Shown here: positions 1 to 11,782 of the stretch, piece after piece
How the letters are laid out: every line of letters begins with the position of its first letter
Numbering within the stretch: the first letter of the stretch is position 1
Assembly: GCA_030490835.1 (NCBI GenBank)
Contig: CM059973.1
Location: 57,106,008-57,170,007, forward strand
Reading direction: 5' to 3'
DNA: 64,000 nucleotides
Source of the DNA: Annona cherimola
Taxonomy: Eukaryota; Streptophyta; Magnoliopsida; Magnoliales; Annonaceae
Notes under the pieces: generated by a model
The model's input: only the letters and a program-made list of their open reading frames with translations
What the model was told of the DNA's origin: nothing
The model's database searches: none
Translations under genes and position numbers: made by a program

Positions 1-560
1 TCTATACAATGCTTTAGTCAATTTATATACATAATTTAATTGATCATTTTCTTCAAAATCAGGTGCTTGCTCAACATAGACTTCTTGTCTAATTTAACAA
101 TTTAAAAACACACTCTTAATATTTATTTGAAATAATTTGAAGCATATATGAGATGCAAAAACAAGTAGAATTTTTATAACTTCAAGTCTAGCTACTAGCA
201 CATAGGATTCTTTAAAGTCAATTCTTTCTTCTTGTCAGTATCCCTTAACTATAACTTTACTTTGTTTTTGACAGCTAATCTACTTTTACTAAGTTTCTTC
301 TTAAATATTTCTAAACACTCATTTAGTTCCAATCATTGAATGTTTTTTTAGTTTATGAACAAGCTTCTATATTTTATTTCTCTCAAATTAATTTAGCTCA
401 ATATGAATTCTTTATGATCCAATATGGTTCCAATCACTAAATGCCCCATGATCCAGTTTTTATCTTCAAGTTTGATCGATTGAACTTGACTCAATATTTG
501 AAATAAAAGCATAATGTCTGCAAACATTTTGTTTAGAACCTCTTGTTCTCAACATCATAT
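1..560 (-). pseudogene. Ty1/copia reverse transcriptase fragment, cut by window edge
   Basis: Decayed start of a copia reverse transcriptase domain. Reading the minus strand near 53-98 gives QEVYVEQAPDFEE followed by VYKLTKALYR, which matches the conserved copia stretch normally read as QEEVYVEQPPGFE ... VYKLKKALYGLKQAPRAWY. The rest of the domain lies beyond position 1. Stops and frame changes separate it from the integrase remnant at higher coordinates, so it cannot be expressed as a polyprotein. The order RT, integrase, protease, gag going up in coordinate fits a single minus-strand copia element. Sequence recognition is firm for the superfamily; lineage within copia is not resolved. Confidence 0.8.
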
Positions 561-699
561 ATGTTTTCAATTACTTGTTCAATTAGATGATTTTTCTTGA
601 ATTTTAAATCAGCGGGGGGCTTTTCGAAAATACTGCAATCACTTACATCTTGTGGTTGCTCAGTTTGATCTTGATTCTGCTTAGATTCTTCTTAAATTC

Positions 700-1900
700 T
701 TCTCTTCTTTTGTCTTTCATTTATAGCTTCCTTATGTTACTTGACAAAATTTTTGCATCATTACACTTATCTTCTTTGTTTGGGTTTAGATTAAATCCAT
801 CAAATATAACATGAATAGATTCTTCCGCTGTTTGTGTTTTCTTGTTAAATACTCTATATGTTTTATTATTCAATGAATAATTGAGGAAGATTGCTTCATC
901 ATTCTTTGCATCTAATTTTTTAAGATTATCTTTTTCCATTATTCAAAACAAAGCATATCCAAAACTATGAAAGTATTCGACATTTAGTTTTCTTATTTTT
1001 CATAGCTTATATGAGGTCTTTTTAAGTATAGATCTTATTGTAACATGACTAAGAACATGACAAGTTGTGCTTACTGTTTCACTCTAAAATTTTTGAGTAA
1101 TTACTTTCATTTAGCATAATTCTAGCCATTTCTTGAATAGTTATTTCCTATCCACCACCTCATTCGTTGAGTTTTTGAGGCAGAAAATGTATAGTGAAGT
1201 CCTTTCTCATTATAATATTCAATAAATCTTTTATTTCTAATTCAGCTTCATGATCACTTCTAACTAATGCAATTGTGCTTTTTTTTTTGTTCTACACAAA
1301 TTTGGAAAAACCAGATAACATAGAGAATGTTTTATCCTAATTATAGACATTATTCATGTAAATCTTGAATAGTCATCAACTATCATAAAGATGTAAAATT
1401 TTTCTCTAAGACTTAGGGTGTGTTTAAGAAGTGATAAAACTTTTGTTAAAAATTTTTAGTGTAAAAAAGAGAAAATGATGTAATGTGATAGTGGTAATGA
1501 TGAGGAACAAAGAGAATAAAGTTAAAATAGATAGGTTAGTTGTATAAGTAGTTATGTAGAAATAACTGAAGAGTAGGGTAGCTTATATAGGAAAATGCGA
1601 AGAAATGATTAAAAATATGTTAGTTGTAGAGAGTGAAAAGTTGTGGGTAAAAAAATTTATTTTTTAACAAACACACCCTTAATATGTCAGATGGCCAATA
1701 AAGATTTATGCACAATAGCTCAAGTGGCTTTGAAGTTGAAAATTCATTTTTGGATGAAAAAGTAATTTTTGATTGCTTTAACAGTTAACATGATTTGGAA
1801 ATTTTATTATTGTCATATTTGAGCTTAGGTAATCCTTTAACCAAGCTCTTTTTCCATAAAGTTATTATACTTGATATGTTAATATGCCCAGGTCTATTGT
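700..1900 (-). pseudogene. Ty1/copia integrase fragment, split by a MITE
   Basis: Integrase region of the same minus-strand copia element. A 72-residue open stretch at 721-939 carries the C-terminal motif KLDAKNDEAIFLNYS ... YRVFN ... EESIHVIFD, typical of copia integrase. Around 1330-1415 the minus strand reads FMIVDDYSRFT, the conserved integrase core start. Around 1690-1870 it reads NLVKGLPKLKY and later SKPLELL, the gag-pre-integrase and zinc-finger part. The MITE at 1416-1678 sits exactly between these two parts. Stops and frameshifts are frequent. Its role in an intact element would be insertion of cDNA into the chromosome; this copy is dead. Confidence 0.85.
1416..1678. mobile_element. 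Harbinger/Tourist-like MITE (263 bp) with TTA duplication
   Basis: Starts GGGTGTGTTT and ends with the inverted form AAACACACCC, flanked by TTA on both sides (1413-1415 and 1679-1681). A 3-bp TWA target duplication and a G-rich terminal repeat are hallmarks of PIF/Harbinger-derived MITEs. No coding capacity. It interrupts copia integrase between its zinc-finger part and its catalytic core. A close relative lies at 47297-47587, and weaker relatives at about 30450-30710 and 33231-33403. Confidence 0.8.
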
Positions 1901-2199
1901 GTTATACCCATGATTTATCATTTACCACTAACAAGAATTTTTCATTTAATTCGTCTAGATAAACCAAATAGATATTTCCATCTCTCTGTGACTAAATAGA
2001 ACATGTTCTCCATCTAACACATTATTCATTAATGATTTAAAGATAATTTTGTGTCCTTTATCACATGCTAGCTAATACTCATCAAATTGTATTTCAGACC
2101 TTCTACAAAGAGTACATTTTCAATACTTGCATTTGTTAATATACAAAAATATTACATTTACCACATATTTTACTTTTTTGTTGTTTTCAAAAGCTATTG

Positions 2200-2300
2200 T
2201 ACCTTTATTATATGATTTCAAAACATTGAAAAATGCTTTGTTCCAATCATGTGGATAGAGTAGTCGTCATCTATAAATCATTTGTTGTTTGACTTTGCTT
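2200..2300 (-). pseudogene. Ty1/copia aspartic protease remnant
   Basis: The minus strand reads FIDDDYSIHMIGTK followed by a KGTIAFENNKK-like tract. This lines up with the copia protease consensus WxxDSGCSxHMTG ... GxVxFGDN. The catalytic D-S-G has changed to D-D-D-like residues here, so the enzyme would be inactive even without the surrounding stops. Position between gag and integrase is as expected for copia order gag-PR-INT-RT-RH. Confidence 0.65.
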
Positions 2301-2479
2301 TAAGACATACCTAGAAATAATTCAAAAGCTTTATCCATTTTTCGAAGCATCCAAGCTAGTTTTTGCTCCTCTTTTATGAAATTTTTAAAATTCGCACTAA
2401 TATACTTTGTGACTAGTAATAGAATTGTAAGCATTATAAATCTTTTGTGATGCATTCCAAGTGCGTGTTGGTTGCCAAG

Positions 2480-4028
2480 TAGGCCTTCTTAGTTTTCATT
2501 GAATTTCTATTGTAGTTGTTAGCAACTATATTTTAATTAAGTTTTACTTTGAGACTTGACCCATTTTGATGCTTTTGGGTTATTGCATTCATAATTTTCA
2601 TGCATTGGATATCCAAATCTCTTTTTACTCATTTGTGCGATCATTCTAAGGAACATTTGGATCCTGGCATTCAAGGACTTTGCCAATGAATCATTTAATG
2701 TTTGGTTCTCTTTCTTTAATTTTTTCAATTCAATTGTTAATCCCTTCACTTCCACCATAAGGGATTTAACTCTTTTTGCTAATTTTTTATTTACAACAAT
2801 AGTGGCATCATATTGTTTTCTTCTTGCTATATTGGATGCCAAAGTTTTTCATTTCATAATCTAAAAAATCATGTGTGTTGAAGTTCATTTAGAAATATGC
2901 ATCTATAATATTCACTAGGCGAAGTGAAATCTGTGCTAAAAATCGAATGGTAAAATTTAGAAGATATATCTTCATCATTTAATTTTGTAGTGTCCTTTAA
3001 TCTTTGCTTTTCCTCATTTGCTATTAAACAAAAATGAGGTTGATGTTCTTTTATTTGTATCATGAAACGAATTCTTGCACAATATTTGCTGTGTTTTTGT
3101 CTTTGCTTGTTGAACTTGTTGCAGACATTTATGGTTCCTCATTTATGTACATTTCTCTAGCTCTTTGCTTAGAGGGTCTTTTAGCATTGCTTATTTCCTT
3201 CTTTTTTTTCTTCTCCTTTAATTTGTAGTTATTAAATATAGGGCATTAGCCTTGCATGTGACTATTCCTCCATAGTTGGAGCATTTTGAGGGTTCTCTCT
3301 TTCTTTCTCTCTTACTCTTCTCATTGAAGGCTTTGGGGGAGGTAATGCTCTTTCCTTTCTTTATAAATCTTCTAAATTTTCTTGTAATGTGGACAAGCTT
3401 TCGTCATTTATTTGTGAGCTCATTGATGAATCGTTGGAGCTTTGGTTTGTTGTTTTGAGTGTCATGGTCTTCTTCTCTTTGCTTTGCTTTTCATTTTTCT
3501 TCTTGATTAGAATGAACTAATCAAGTCTTCTAACTTGAGAGTATTTAGATCTTTGGCTTTTTTAATAGTAGTGATTTTAGGTGTCTATGACACAAGTTAC
3601 TGCTCTTAAAATCGTCATGATATGCTCAGACTCAGAAACTGCCTTACCAAAACCTCTAAGAGCATTAGTGCGCTTCGAAAATGAGCAAATATTTTAGAAA
3701 TAAATTCTCCTTTAAACATTTAAAACTTACAAGTTCCCATATTAAGATATATCTTCTAGTTCTCTGCATCTCATAAATAGATGTCAAGGTATCCCATATT
3801 TCTTTTGCCATTATAGAAAAGGATACCTTATCATATTCAATGGCCATAAGAGCACAAAATAAAAAATTCATGACTTTGACATCCCTCTTGACTATTTTTA
3901 TTTCATCTTCTTTTCATTCGGAAGCCTTATCACCTTTCGGCATTGCCACACCATCTTGTATGGCTATCCATGAATCCTTATTTGTAACCATAATCAATTA
4001 TTTTATTGTTAACTTTCAATATATGAAA
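2480..4028 (-). pseudogene. Ty1/copia gag (UBN2-type) remnant
   Basis: Gag part of the minus-strand copia element. At 3665-3871 the reading FCALMAIEYDKVSFSIMAKEIWDTLTSIYE matches the UBN2/gag-polypeptide family found in plant copia gag (capsid-like role, RNA packaging). Near 3945 SWIAIQDGVAMPKG corresponds to the more N-terminal part. At 2537-2842 a 101-residue open stretch contains a Lys/Leu-rich heptad-like coiled segment (KGLTIELKKLKKENQTLNDSL) and then HENYECNNPKASKW, typical of the region after the zinc knuckle. The gene is interrupted at 4028/8647 by a solo LTR insertion; its extreme N-terminus resumes at 8647. Confidence 0.8.
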
Positions 4029-4169
4029 TGTTGTAATCACAATGAGTAAATCAAGCATAACCCCATGTTTTGATGATTAACAATCTAAATTTGAGAATTC
4101 TAAAATACTAACAAGTGTGTTCAATTGCTTCAAGTAAGAAATTTTCAAATACTAGATGTAGCAAATCAA

Positions 4170-4960
4170 GTAGCAGAGTTAAGTTGATTCAGGCATCAAC
4201 TTCAGTCAAGTGATACCCAAGTCAACTCTAGGATTGACTTCAACTAGCAATTTTTGGACAATGCTAAAATTGTGGATGTGTGAGTAGGCAAAGTCATAGC
4301 CGAAGTTGACTTTGCATGGGAGTTGGGTCAAGTCGCAACCTAAGTCAACTCTATAAGCTACTTGGATGGATCTCAGGACTTCGGTGTTGAATCTGAAGAA
4401 GTCAAGTCGCATCTCAAGTCAACTCCGACATGCGACTTGGGTGAAATCCTAAATGAAGGCGACTCAGTCATGCAACTTGGGTTAAGTTACAACTCAAGTC
4501 GACCCTAGCTTCCAACTTGAACATAAGGGGATTCAAAACAAGTAGTATCAAGCTCAAATATCAATCAAAAAAGTTCAAACAACTCATGCCATGGTACCAC
4601 AAATTCAAATGTCACATATTGATTGAGCAAGATATCCAAATACATTCGAAGTTTGACAAATGTTGAGATAAATAAAGGAGAACTTAAAGATAAAGAGCAT
4701 ATGCTAAGATAATTGATTCATGAAGTCTTGAACTTCCCAAGAGCATATTGAACTGTAAAGTTGCAACCCAAGTTGACTTCGTTTTCGACTTGTGTCAAGT
4801 CTCAGACTAAGTTGACTCCAAAATGAAACTTGAAGTTGGAAGCAAGAAGGAAACCCTCCAAAAGGAAGCACTGACAACCAAAGTCGCAATTCAAGTCGAC
4901 TCAAGTCTGTGACTTGGGTGAAGCCACACTCAAAGTCGACTCGGAATGCGACTTCGATCA
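4170..4960 (+). repeat. Decayed GTCGAC/AAGTCGC repeat block in LTR U3
   Basis: Roughly 35-50 bp imperfect units alternating AAGTCGC and AAGTCGACT. In this copy most cores have become AAGTCAACT or AAGTTGACT, the two products of cytosine deamination of the CpG on either strand; only two intact GTCGAC cores were found, near 4896 and 4936. Homologous blocks lie in the other copies of this LTR family. The apparent open frames over this block are a by-product of the repeat. Confidence 0.75.
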
Positions 4961-5028
4961 TAACGGTAGAAAAAATTCGAATGTTGGCACATTTAATGCG
5001 CGCCACCTACCTCCTAACATTCAAAATT

Positions 5029-8002
5029 TGTGGTGCCCCGAACTGGGGTGCCTAGAAGCCTTACTCCGGGACCGTTTTGGATTGGTAAACGTGACTCAGG
5101 ATTGTTGCCCTGATTACGCGGCAGGTTCTTAATTGGAACTCGTCTAATTTTTTTTTCTTTTTCTTTCATTATATAATCATATACTCATCATCATTCATAA
5201 TGAGCTCATCCATATCATCATAAATTATCAACTTCTCATATTATTCATAATTTCATAATTTCATACAACATATGTCCTTTTTCATTATATCCCATTAGGG
5301 CATTCATTCATACTTCAATATACAAAGGATTACATACCTTTGTGACTATGCTTCTTTCATTCATTCATCATATCACTTACAGGCAAATCAACCTGATCTT
5401 TTTCATCACCTGGCTTTCCCTGCACCTGTTTGAGGTTGGGAAAACAAAACATGAGTCGAAACTCAATAAACAAGCATTTTTCTTTCATTTAAATGCATTT
5501 CTCTCCATTCGATAGAAGACACTTACCAAGTGATCAACTACCAATGGAACGGAAACCTTTTCATAAAAACCATTTCATAAACATTGGATGTGCAAATGCT
5601 TCATTTCCATTCCTGACATAAACCTTCGTGTGTGGGTACGCTAGCCCAGAGAACACCTCACATAGCATGGTCCAATACGCCTGCTTTCTCCGACTTGGCC
5701 TCATCAAGGGGAACCTCTCTTCCTCTTGACGCCTACATGGTCTCTTACATGCATGACTTTTGACTTTCTCGACATTATATACCTCTTACACTAGGTGACT
5801 TATCATTCTCATGTAGAGAATTATTTGCACCATCCCTTAAAAACATCATTTTAAATCCATGCTTTCCTTTTCAATCCATGTATGAAAATGCAATGCATTC
5901 ATTCACACATAACATTCCTTTGCCTCCATCTCTTGGGAGGACACCGCCGGCACACAGCCCATACGACTCGGCAATAGTGAAGGGGGACCCTCTGATCCGC
6001 TTTCTACCTCCACTAACGCCTCTTCATTATACATCATACACGTGCACATGTCTATGAACATCACATGATATCAATATGCCGGCATGACTTTTCATAAAAA
6101 CTCATAAACATTCATCATTTCAAAATATTATAGGAATGACCTCCCTTAAACACATTTCATAAATACTTGAAAATAAAATATATTTTCAAAATTGTGCTTG
6201 CTTACCTTCTTAGTCCGTGTCCTCAACCTTCTCCTTTCCTCTTCCTATACAAGGAAATTGGATATTTTATCCATCTATTCCATATCTTAGATTTCTTTTC
6301 ATGCATGCTTTATGATCACATATTACCTCATTTTTACAGAGGTTATCCCTTTATAAATACTTGGTCATTACCTCTTTATATGGATTTTTATCCATAAATC
6401 CTTAAAAATTAAATCCATACATCCTTATAAAAATAAATCTTAATTTTTCCCAAAATCACGCTATTCACTATTCATAATTACTGTTCACATTCACTGTAGC
6501 AGGTTACTGTTCATCCGAGGTTATGGTTAACAGCGTGTTGGTTACTGTTCATGAGTTTCAAAAATTGATATTTTTTCTAAAAATAAAAAATACTATGACA
6601 TAGCTCTCAGTTATTATATCATGGGAAAATTCATGAATTTTGAATTTATCATCATTAACTTGGCCAATTAAATCATTTTCTCCATATACTAAAAATCATC
6701 ATAATTTCACTTAAGCATAATCCTTAAATCCAAAAATCATGAGATCAATATATCATCATTCCAACATCATAAATATCACAAATATTCATCCCAAATCATC
6801 ATGTTGCAATTTTGGAGCATTATTTACACATATCATACGTAATTTTCCAGAATGCTCTATCTTCGCTCCAAATTTTCGATGTTTAGGCATAATTCCAATT
6901 TGGCATGGTAACTACACTTATTTTCTCATGCTTAGGCATTATCTAAGCATTTTTTTACCCTACTTAACACCCAAAAGAAATTTGGGAAGAATTCCCTTAC
7001 CTTAAGTAGAAAAACTCTCCTCCTACTTGGCCTTTCTCTCTCTTTCATTCTCTCCTTCTCTCTCTAAGGCCTCAAACGAATTTTGGGGGTTGAAAATGCT
7101 CAGCTGGGATTTGTGCCTTTGGACATTTACCATGCTTCCCTATTTATAGTGTGACATTTTTCATTAAATTATAATTTACCCCCTTGCTCCATGTATTAAA
7201 TTCTAAATATTTTTTCCAAATCCCATGATTGTCTTGGGCAATGTGCTGCCCCCTATCTACTGTTCACGTCCCCCTAGCAGCCCCTATTTATTAATATTTT
7301 TGATTTATTAAAAATCATATTTTTAAGCTAATTAAATCTCAACCGTTGATTCTCGATGAGGATGATTTTAGGCCATTGGATTTTGGCTCAAAAATCCATG
7401 CATGTCCACATCCCAGCTGTTCCTTGCAGATATCCATTTAATTTTTTTATTTTTAATTAATTAAAAATAACCCAAAAGTCAAATTATAATTAATGAAAAA
7501 GTGAAGCTACTTTTTGATCTCCAAATGATGTTTAATCTTGACCTTTAATTCATGATTTTTATCATATCCTAAACCATTCATCATGTTCATCATAATTTTT
7601 TGGCTATCCATAAAAAATTTCACTTCAATCTGACGTCCGGATTGCAAGTTATGAATTTTTCTTAATTTTCTCTTCAAAAATACCTTAAAATTCGAAAATT
7701 ATTAAAAAATTCAAAAGCAACTCTACCTCTTTTTTCATCCTTTAGTGGGAAGCTTCCTTTTTCTTCTTTTTGTGATTAAGTTAATCCAAAGTGATTAACT
7801 CATCACTTCACTTTAACCACATGGTTACTATTCACTTTTCACTATTCACATTCACTATTCATCCGAATTTCATTTCATAAATAATTCTTTGAACCTCTAA
7901 TTTTACATATTTCCATACTTATGAATATATATTTTATTAATATATTACCTAGGGTTTACAACCCTAGGGTTTCATACACGTGTCTAAGATCGGGGTTTCA
8001 CA
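5029..8002 (-). mobile_element. Gypsy-type solo LTR (family G, copy 1), 2974 bp
   Basis: Plus strand starts TGTGGTGCCCCG and ends GGGGTTTCACA, flanked on both sides by AAATT (5024-5028 and 8003-8007), a perfect 5-bp target duplication. Orientation is minus: a clear TATA box CTATAAATAG lies at 7149-7140 on that strand, followed by an AG/GA-rich leader. The CCCCG-rich termini are typical of plant Ty3/gypsy LTRs, but the lineage is inferred. No internal region, primer site or polypurine tract is present, hence solo LTR. A longer relative lies at 14728-22058. Confidence 0.85.
7140..7149 (-). promoter_or_regulatory. TATA box of gypsy-type LTR
   Basis: CTATAAATAG on the minus strand, followed about 70-110 bases downstream by GAGA-rich leader sequence (7025-7065). 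It fixes the orientation of the LTR. Expected to mark the U3/R boundary. Confidence 0.65.
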
Positions 8003-8017
8003 AAATTACTCCTCCAT

Positions 8018-8026
8018 TATTTAAAG
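8018..8026 (+). promoter_or_regulatory. TATA-like box of copia-type LTR copy 1
   Basis: TATTTAAAG lies downstream of the GTCGAC repeat block once the inserted gypsy LTR is disregarded. The equivalent site in the copy at 40865-42303 is CTATTTAAG at 41832-41840, in the same surrounding sequence. Confidence 0.5.
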
Positions 8027-8646
8027 CGCGTCAAATGAAGTAAAGACGGTTAGCTAGAACATTTATTGAGCTCCCACCTTCCTACTTACAAGCTACCAAG
8101 TGATCATTAAGTGCTTAAAAGGAAGAACTACAATACTCACTATAAGTGCTGAAGTTTCTCATTAATCTCAAGCTCTACAAGTTTTTCCCTACGTTAAAAA
8201 TTGTATTTAAATAATCTGTAAAGTGTTGAATTCTTTCCTAAATTCTTACTCTTGTTATTCTACTTAGCTTGGTGTTGGAGACCAAGGCTAAGTAAAGACA
8301 AGTAGTACACGATTGAGTGTGATTTATCGTCTACTTGTAGTATGATTGTAAAGGCCCCATACATTTAGAATCTAGAAGAGAGCAAGAACTCTAGTTATAT
8401 TTTTGTTAATATAGTGGAACTCAAGACACAAGGGTGTGCTCTTGAAAGAGTGGAGCAGGGAAGGCAGTCCTCAACTACTATAATTTCTTGTTCTACTATT
8501 TTTACTTTGCTTGCTCTTTTATTTTTCACGTTTTCACTCAAGGGGACTTAATTCACAAGGGGTAAAGTTTAATATACCAAAAGAAATTTAAAATAACCCA
8601 ATTCACCCATCTCCTCATGAGTTTTGCTACAAACTCGGGACTAACA

Positions 8647-8791
8647 TGAGATTATTACTATCAAAGAATGGTGGCTTAGTCAATTATTGACCCTTTGCAA
8701 TTATCAAAATAGAAGTCGATTGAAAAGCTATGCATGAATAGTTATAGTGTGATGACTTGAAAAATAACTTGAAGTTTATTTTGATTCCACT
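8647..8791 (-). pseudogene. Copia gag N-terminus and leader, displaced by LTR insertion
   Basis: Directly beyond the solo LTR the minus strand reads LTKPPFFDSNN, matching the copia gag N-terminal consensus (KPPFFDGxNF...W). It restores the gag start that is missing at 4028. The remaining bases up to 8791 are the short untranslated leader between the 5' LTR and gag; no clean primer binding site could be read. Confidence 0.65.
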
Positions 8792-9525
8792 TGTTGGTCC
8801 CATTTAATTGAGTTAACCTAATAGGGGAGGGGCAAACTAGGGTATTAAAATTTTTTCTTGAGTCAAATGTTAACCTTTTTAATTAATTCCTCACAAATAA
8901 AATTGAACTAAAAATTAGAGAGCAAATATTGGGCAAAAGACATAAAAAATAAGCATAAACACAGAGACGCAAATTTTATAGTGGTTTGGGTAACCTGCTT
9001 ATTCCATTCTTCTAAGCATACAAGTTTTGTGTCTTGTATTTCGCTATAGAATTACATACAATTTAGAGCTTATGATCATTTTAGATTTTAGCTCCGGAGG
9101 CTTGATATACAATCACAAAGTGTTAGTGAGCTCGCTTCAACCAAAACTCAATTTCTGCCAATCACTTAGCCTTAGTCTCCAATAAAAGAAAGTCTATACT
9201 TTAAAGAGATTATGTAGAAGGGTGGCATGGCAAGCTTTTGAATATAGTAGAGAAAGTATTCAATGAAGCTTGAATGGTTTCACTTGAGAACTTGTCTAGA
9301 ATTTTTGTATGTATAGCCCTTCATGTCTGAAAACGAGAAGGTGAGAACAAAATAAATTCTCTAGCTAATCTCACATGGTTCACTTTGGGCTATTTAAAGT
9401 CTTGAATCATAAATAGCATTTTGGTGGTAGGTGACGTGTAATAAATGCACTACTTTTTAAATTTTTTGACATGTACCATTGAACTACGCCTTCAATAGTT
9501 TCAATCCCTAGGTAGCAATTTTGTC
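8792..9525 (-). mobile_element. 5' LTR of the minus-strand copia element, upstream part lost
   Basis: The boundary TGTTGGTCCC at 8792 and the following GGGGAGGGGCAAA...TTTATAGTGGTTTGGG line up with the equivalent end of the LTR at 49041 (TGTTGGTCCC...GGGGAGGGG...TTTATAGTGGTTCGGG). A TATA-like CTTTAAATAG is on the minus strand at 9399-9390. Similarity to that LTR continues to about 9450-9525 (TGACGTGTAATAAATG) and then fades, so the U3 part with GTCGAC repeats is missing or replaced. Related to, but more diverged than, the solo LTRs of family S. Confidence 0.65.
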
Positions 9526-11459
9526 TCGACTTCTGGAGGATAAAGCTGGTTTATTGTTGTTATAGGGATTCTAATGAGTAAAGGTACTTGACGGCAAAGA
9601 CATTCGGCTGCTAATCGGTGCACCATCACTTTTTGTGCCACAAATCATGGTGGGGATCCCATATGTGTTCACCTGTGGATCCTGGGTTTGAGGAGTAAAG
9701 ATATGCAGATCATTAAAATTGAAAACTCTTTATTGAATTCTACATTTTTTGTCTTACTCAGTTTGAACACCAAAAGGTCCCTCAAGTTAATGGATGGATT
9801 GCTTATTCTTTGGTGATGGTAGCAGATGAGAACTTATTGCCTTTTCCTCGGTGTCTCCATAGCTCATCTCATTCGCTTGATCTCTTCTTGAAGATAATGA
9901 ATGAGCTGGGACTTGAGTACAATAACTTCCTCGTCTTCACCTACCACATTGGAAGATACTAGGTTGCCCCTCAGAGGAGTTGTCCTAATGCCTTTGAGGT
10001 GAGTACACTATAAAAGATTGGCATTATGGGTATTTCCACTCTCCTTAACTGAGTTAGCGTCTCATAAACTTTCAAAGGGATTGGTTAAGTAACATCCACC
10101 ATGTTAGCCTCAATTGCATGAGAAGAACACCTTCTTCTTGCTTTTCTCTTGGTGTGTGACCTTCTATATTTGCCATAAATTGGGGTTTTGATGGGTACAT
10201 AAGTCATATCCTCCCTCAACACAGCTAGTGAAGTAAATCGGTCTGCATGCACAAAATTTAGGATCAGGATAAGCACTAAATGTGGATATGTCATGTGACA
10301 TTTTAGAGGATACTTCCATCCATGGATAAGTTTTAGTCTTAATGGTCTCCTTGGTTTGGTATTCTTCTTCACTTGTGTCTTTTGAAAGCTACCCTTTTGT
10401 TGAAGGCGGGAGAATATTTTATATCTCAGACCTGGTAGCAAAGGTGGTGAAGTCTTCATATTCGAGTGGAAATTTTTCTTCCCAACCAACCTCATTTGCT
10501 ACACTCTTTTTCTTTTGCCTTCTTGGTGCAAGCCGATGAACTTCAATGGTCTTGATTATGACTCAATTCTTTTGCCAGGTCTCTCTAGCAGTCATTGAAA
10601 GGCTTGGTCGAGAAGAGGCTTTAACCTTTAAATTGGGACGAGGATGTCAGTGAGTAGGATGTGTCGCATTGGGAGCAACAAGTTATAGAGTATCGGAGTT
10701 GCACTAGAACTGGACCTTCGACTAACCAATGGGATACATTGTCGATCAAGATGAGTGCCACTAGCAAAATTCTTCAGATTTTCACATCTTTAAGCATCAC
10801 TTTGAGTAGGCCAAGAAGTAGGCCAAATGGTCCTCGAGCCAAATTGGCTAGAGCGGCATCCAAGGGTAGATTTGACATGGTTTGTTGTAGTTTTGTGCAC
10901 AACTTTATGATGAATCATAGGTAAGGCTGCCTTATAATGATGGACTTATGTAGATCATGGTTCAACAGATTGGTAGGCAAACTTCTTAGTGAAGTCGAAC
11001 CATGGAGTAGGTCGACTAATTTAGATGGGTGTGTTTTGACAACATGTTGGCTAAGTAGGTGTGGCCCATGGAATAACACTAGACTTAATTGCCCAAGCCA
11101 CAACCAAATGGATTGATTGGCTAGATAAGGAGCTCGAATATTGCATCATGCTTTGGGCAATGTTGGCCAATCCTCTTCCTTAGCTAGAGTGATGGTGTTT
11201 GGATAATAGTCAAAGTGTCTGTAGACTTGGTGTTTTAGCTTCTCTGGAACTCGGATGAAGTGGTGCAAATGATTACATCCATGTTGATTAGATCAACAAC
11301 AATGAACCCCTCCAATTAGCAAGAATTCAAACACTAATGATTGTGCCATGAGATCTGCAAAAGAGTACTTAAAAATGTCCATTATGGGAGATCAAGTAAC
11401 AATAGTATAAAAACCATAATACTCATCTATTAGAGATGAAGGAGAGTGTTTCACTTTGA
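9526..11459. other. Unclassified decayed sequence, GC slightly higher than surroundings
   Basis: No domain recognised. A 136-codon minus-strand open stretch at 10085-10495 is basic and shows no motif. Nearby on the minus strand, about 9850-9960, a short acidic-to-basic heptad-like stretch (EDEEVIVLKSQLIHYLQEEIKRM) hints at former coding sequence. This could be the internal region of the element whose flanking segment and tandem array follow, or an unrelated remnant. Ends were not found. Confidence 0.3.
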
Positions 11460-11782
11460 GTAAACTATTTATTTCTTCTTTTTAGTTCGTGCTTGATTTA
11501 CTCATTTGCCTCGTAGTTTTAGGAGAAAAATACTTAATTAGTCATCTCATGAATTTTAAAGCATCTAATTTTCTTATATGAGTCTGAAAAGAATATCATA
11601 AAAGTATTTGGTAATATGTTCACACTTTGATTTTACATCTCTAATCAGAAACCTCTTGATTAAAGGAGCTGAACAGAATAATCCATTGCTAAAAATAATT
11701 ATTTTAGAGAAATGATAATAAAATGTGTAGAAGGTCTTTCTACAATTTTACAAATACATGAAAATGGTGTACGTCGAAAACA
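11460..11782. repeat. Segment shared with 62045-62375, preceding a tandem array
   Basis: Clear interspersed similarity to 62045-62375: shared blocks include TTTTAAAGCATC, CTGATTTTACATCTCTAA, CTTGATTAAA and GTAGAAG...TTCTAC in the same order and spacing. In both places a tandem array starts directly downstream. It resembles the 3' untranslated region of a Tat/Ogre-like gypsy element, which is an inference. Confidence 0.6.

Larger units (their letters stand above)
4029..8646 (+). mobile_element. Copia-type solo LTR (family S, copy 1), itself interrupted
   Basis: Begins TGTTGTAATC and ends GGGACTAACA, with near-matching 5-bp flanks TGAAA (4024-4028) and TGAGA (8647-8651). It sits inside copia gag and the gag reading resumes on the far side, so it is a solo LTR left by LTR-LTR recombination. 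Order on the plus strand: U3 with GTCGAC-derived repeats (about 4170-4960), a TATA-like TATTTAAAG at 8018-8026, and an R-U5 ending in the CAATTCACCC...CTCGGGAC tract. The same family occurs at 40865-42303 and, reversed, at 49041-50753. A gypsy-type LTR (5029-8002) interrupts it. Confidence 0.85.

Noticed and set aside
10085..10495. 136-codon minus-strand frame
   Set aside because: No recognised domain, and the neighbouring sequence looks like decayed repeat; kept only as part of an unclassified region.
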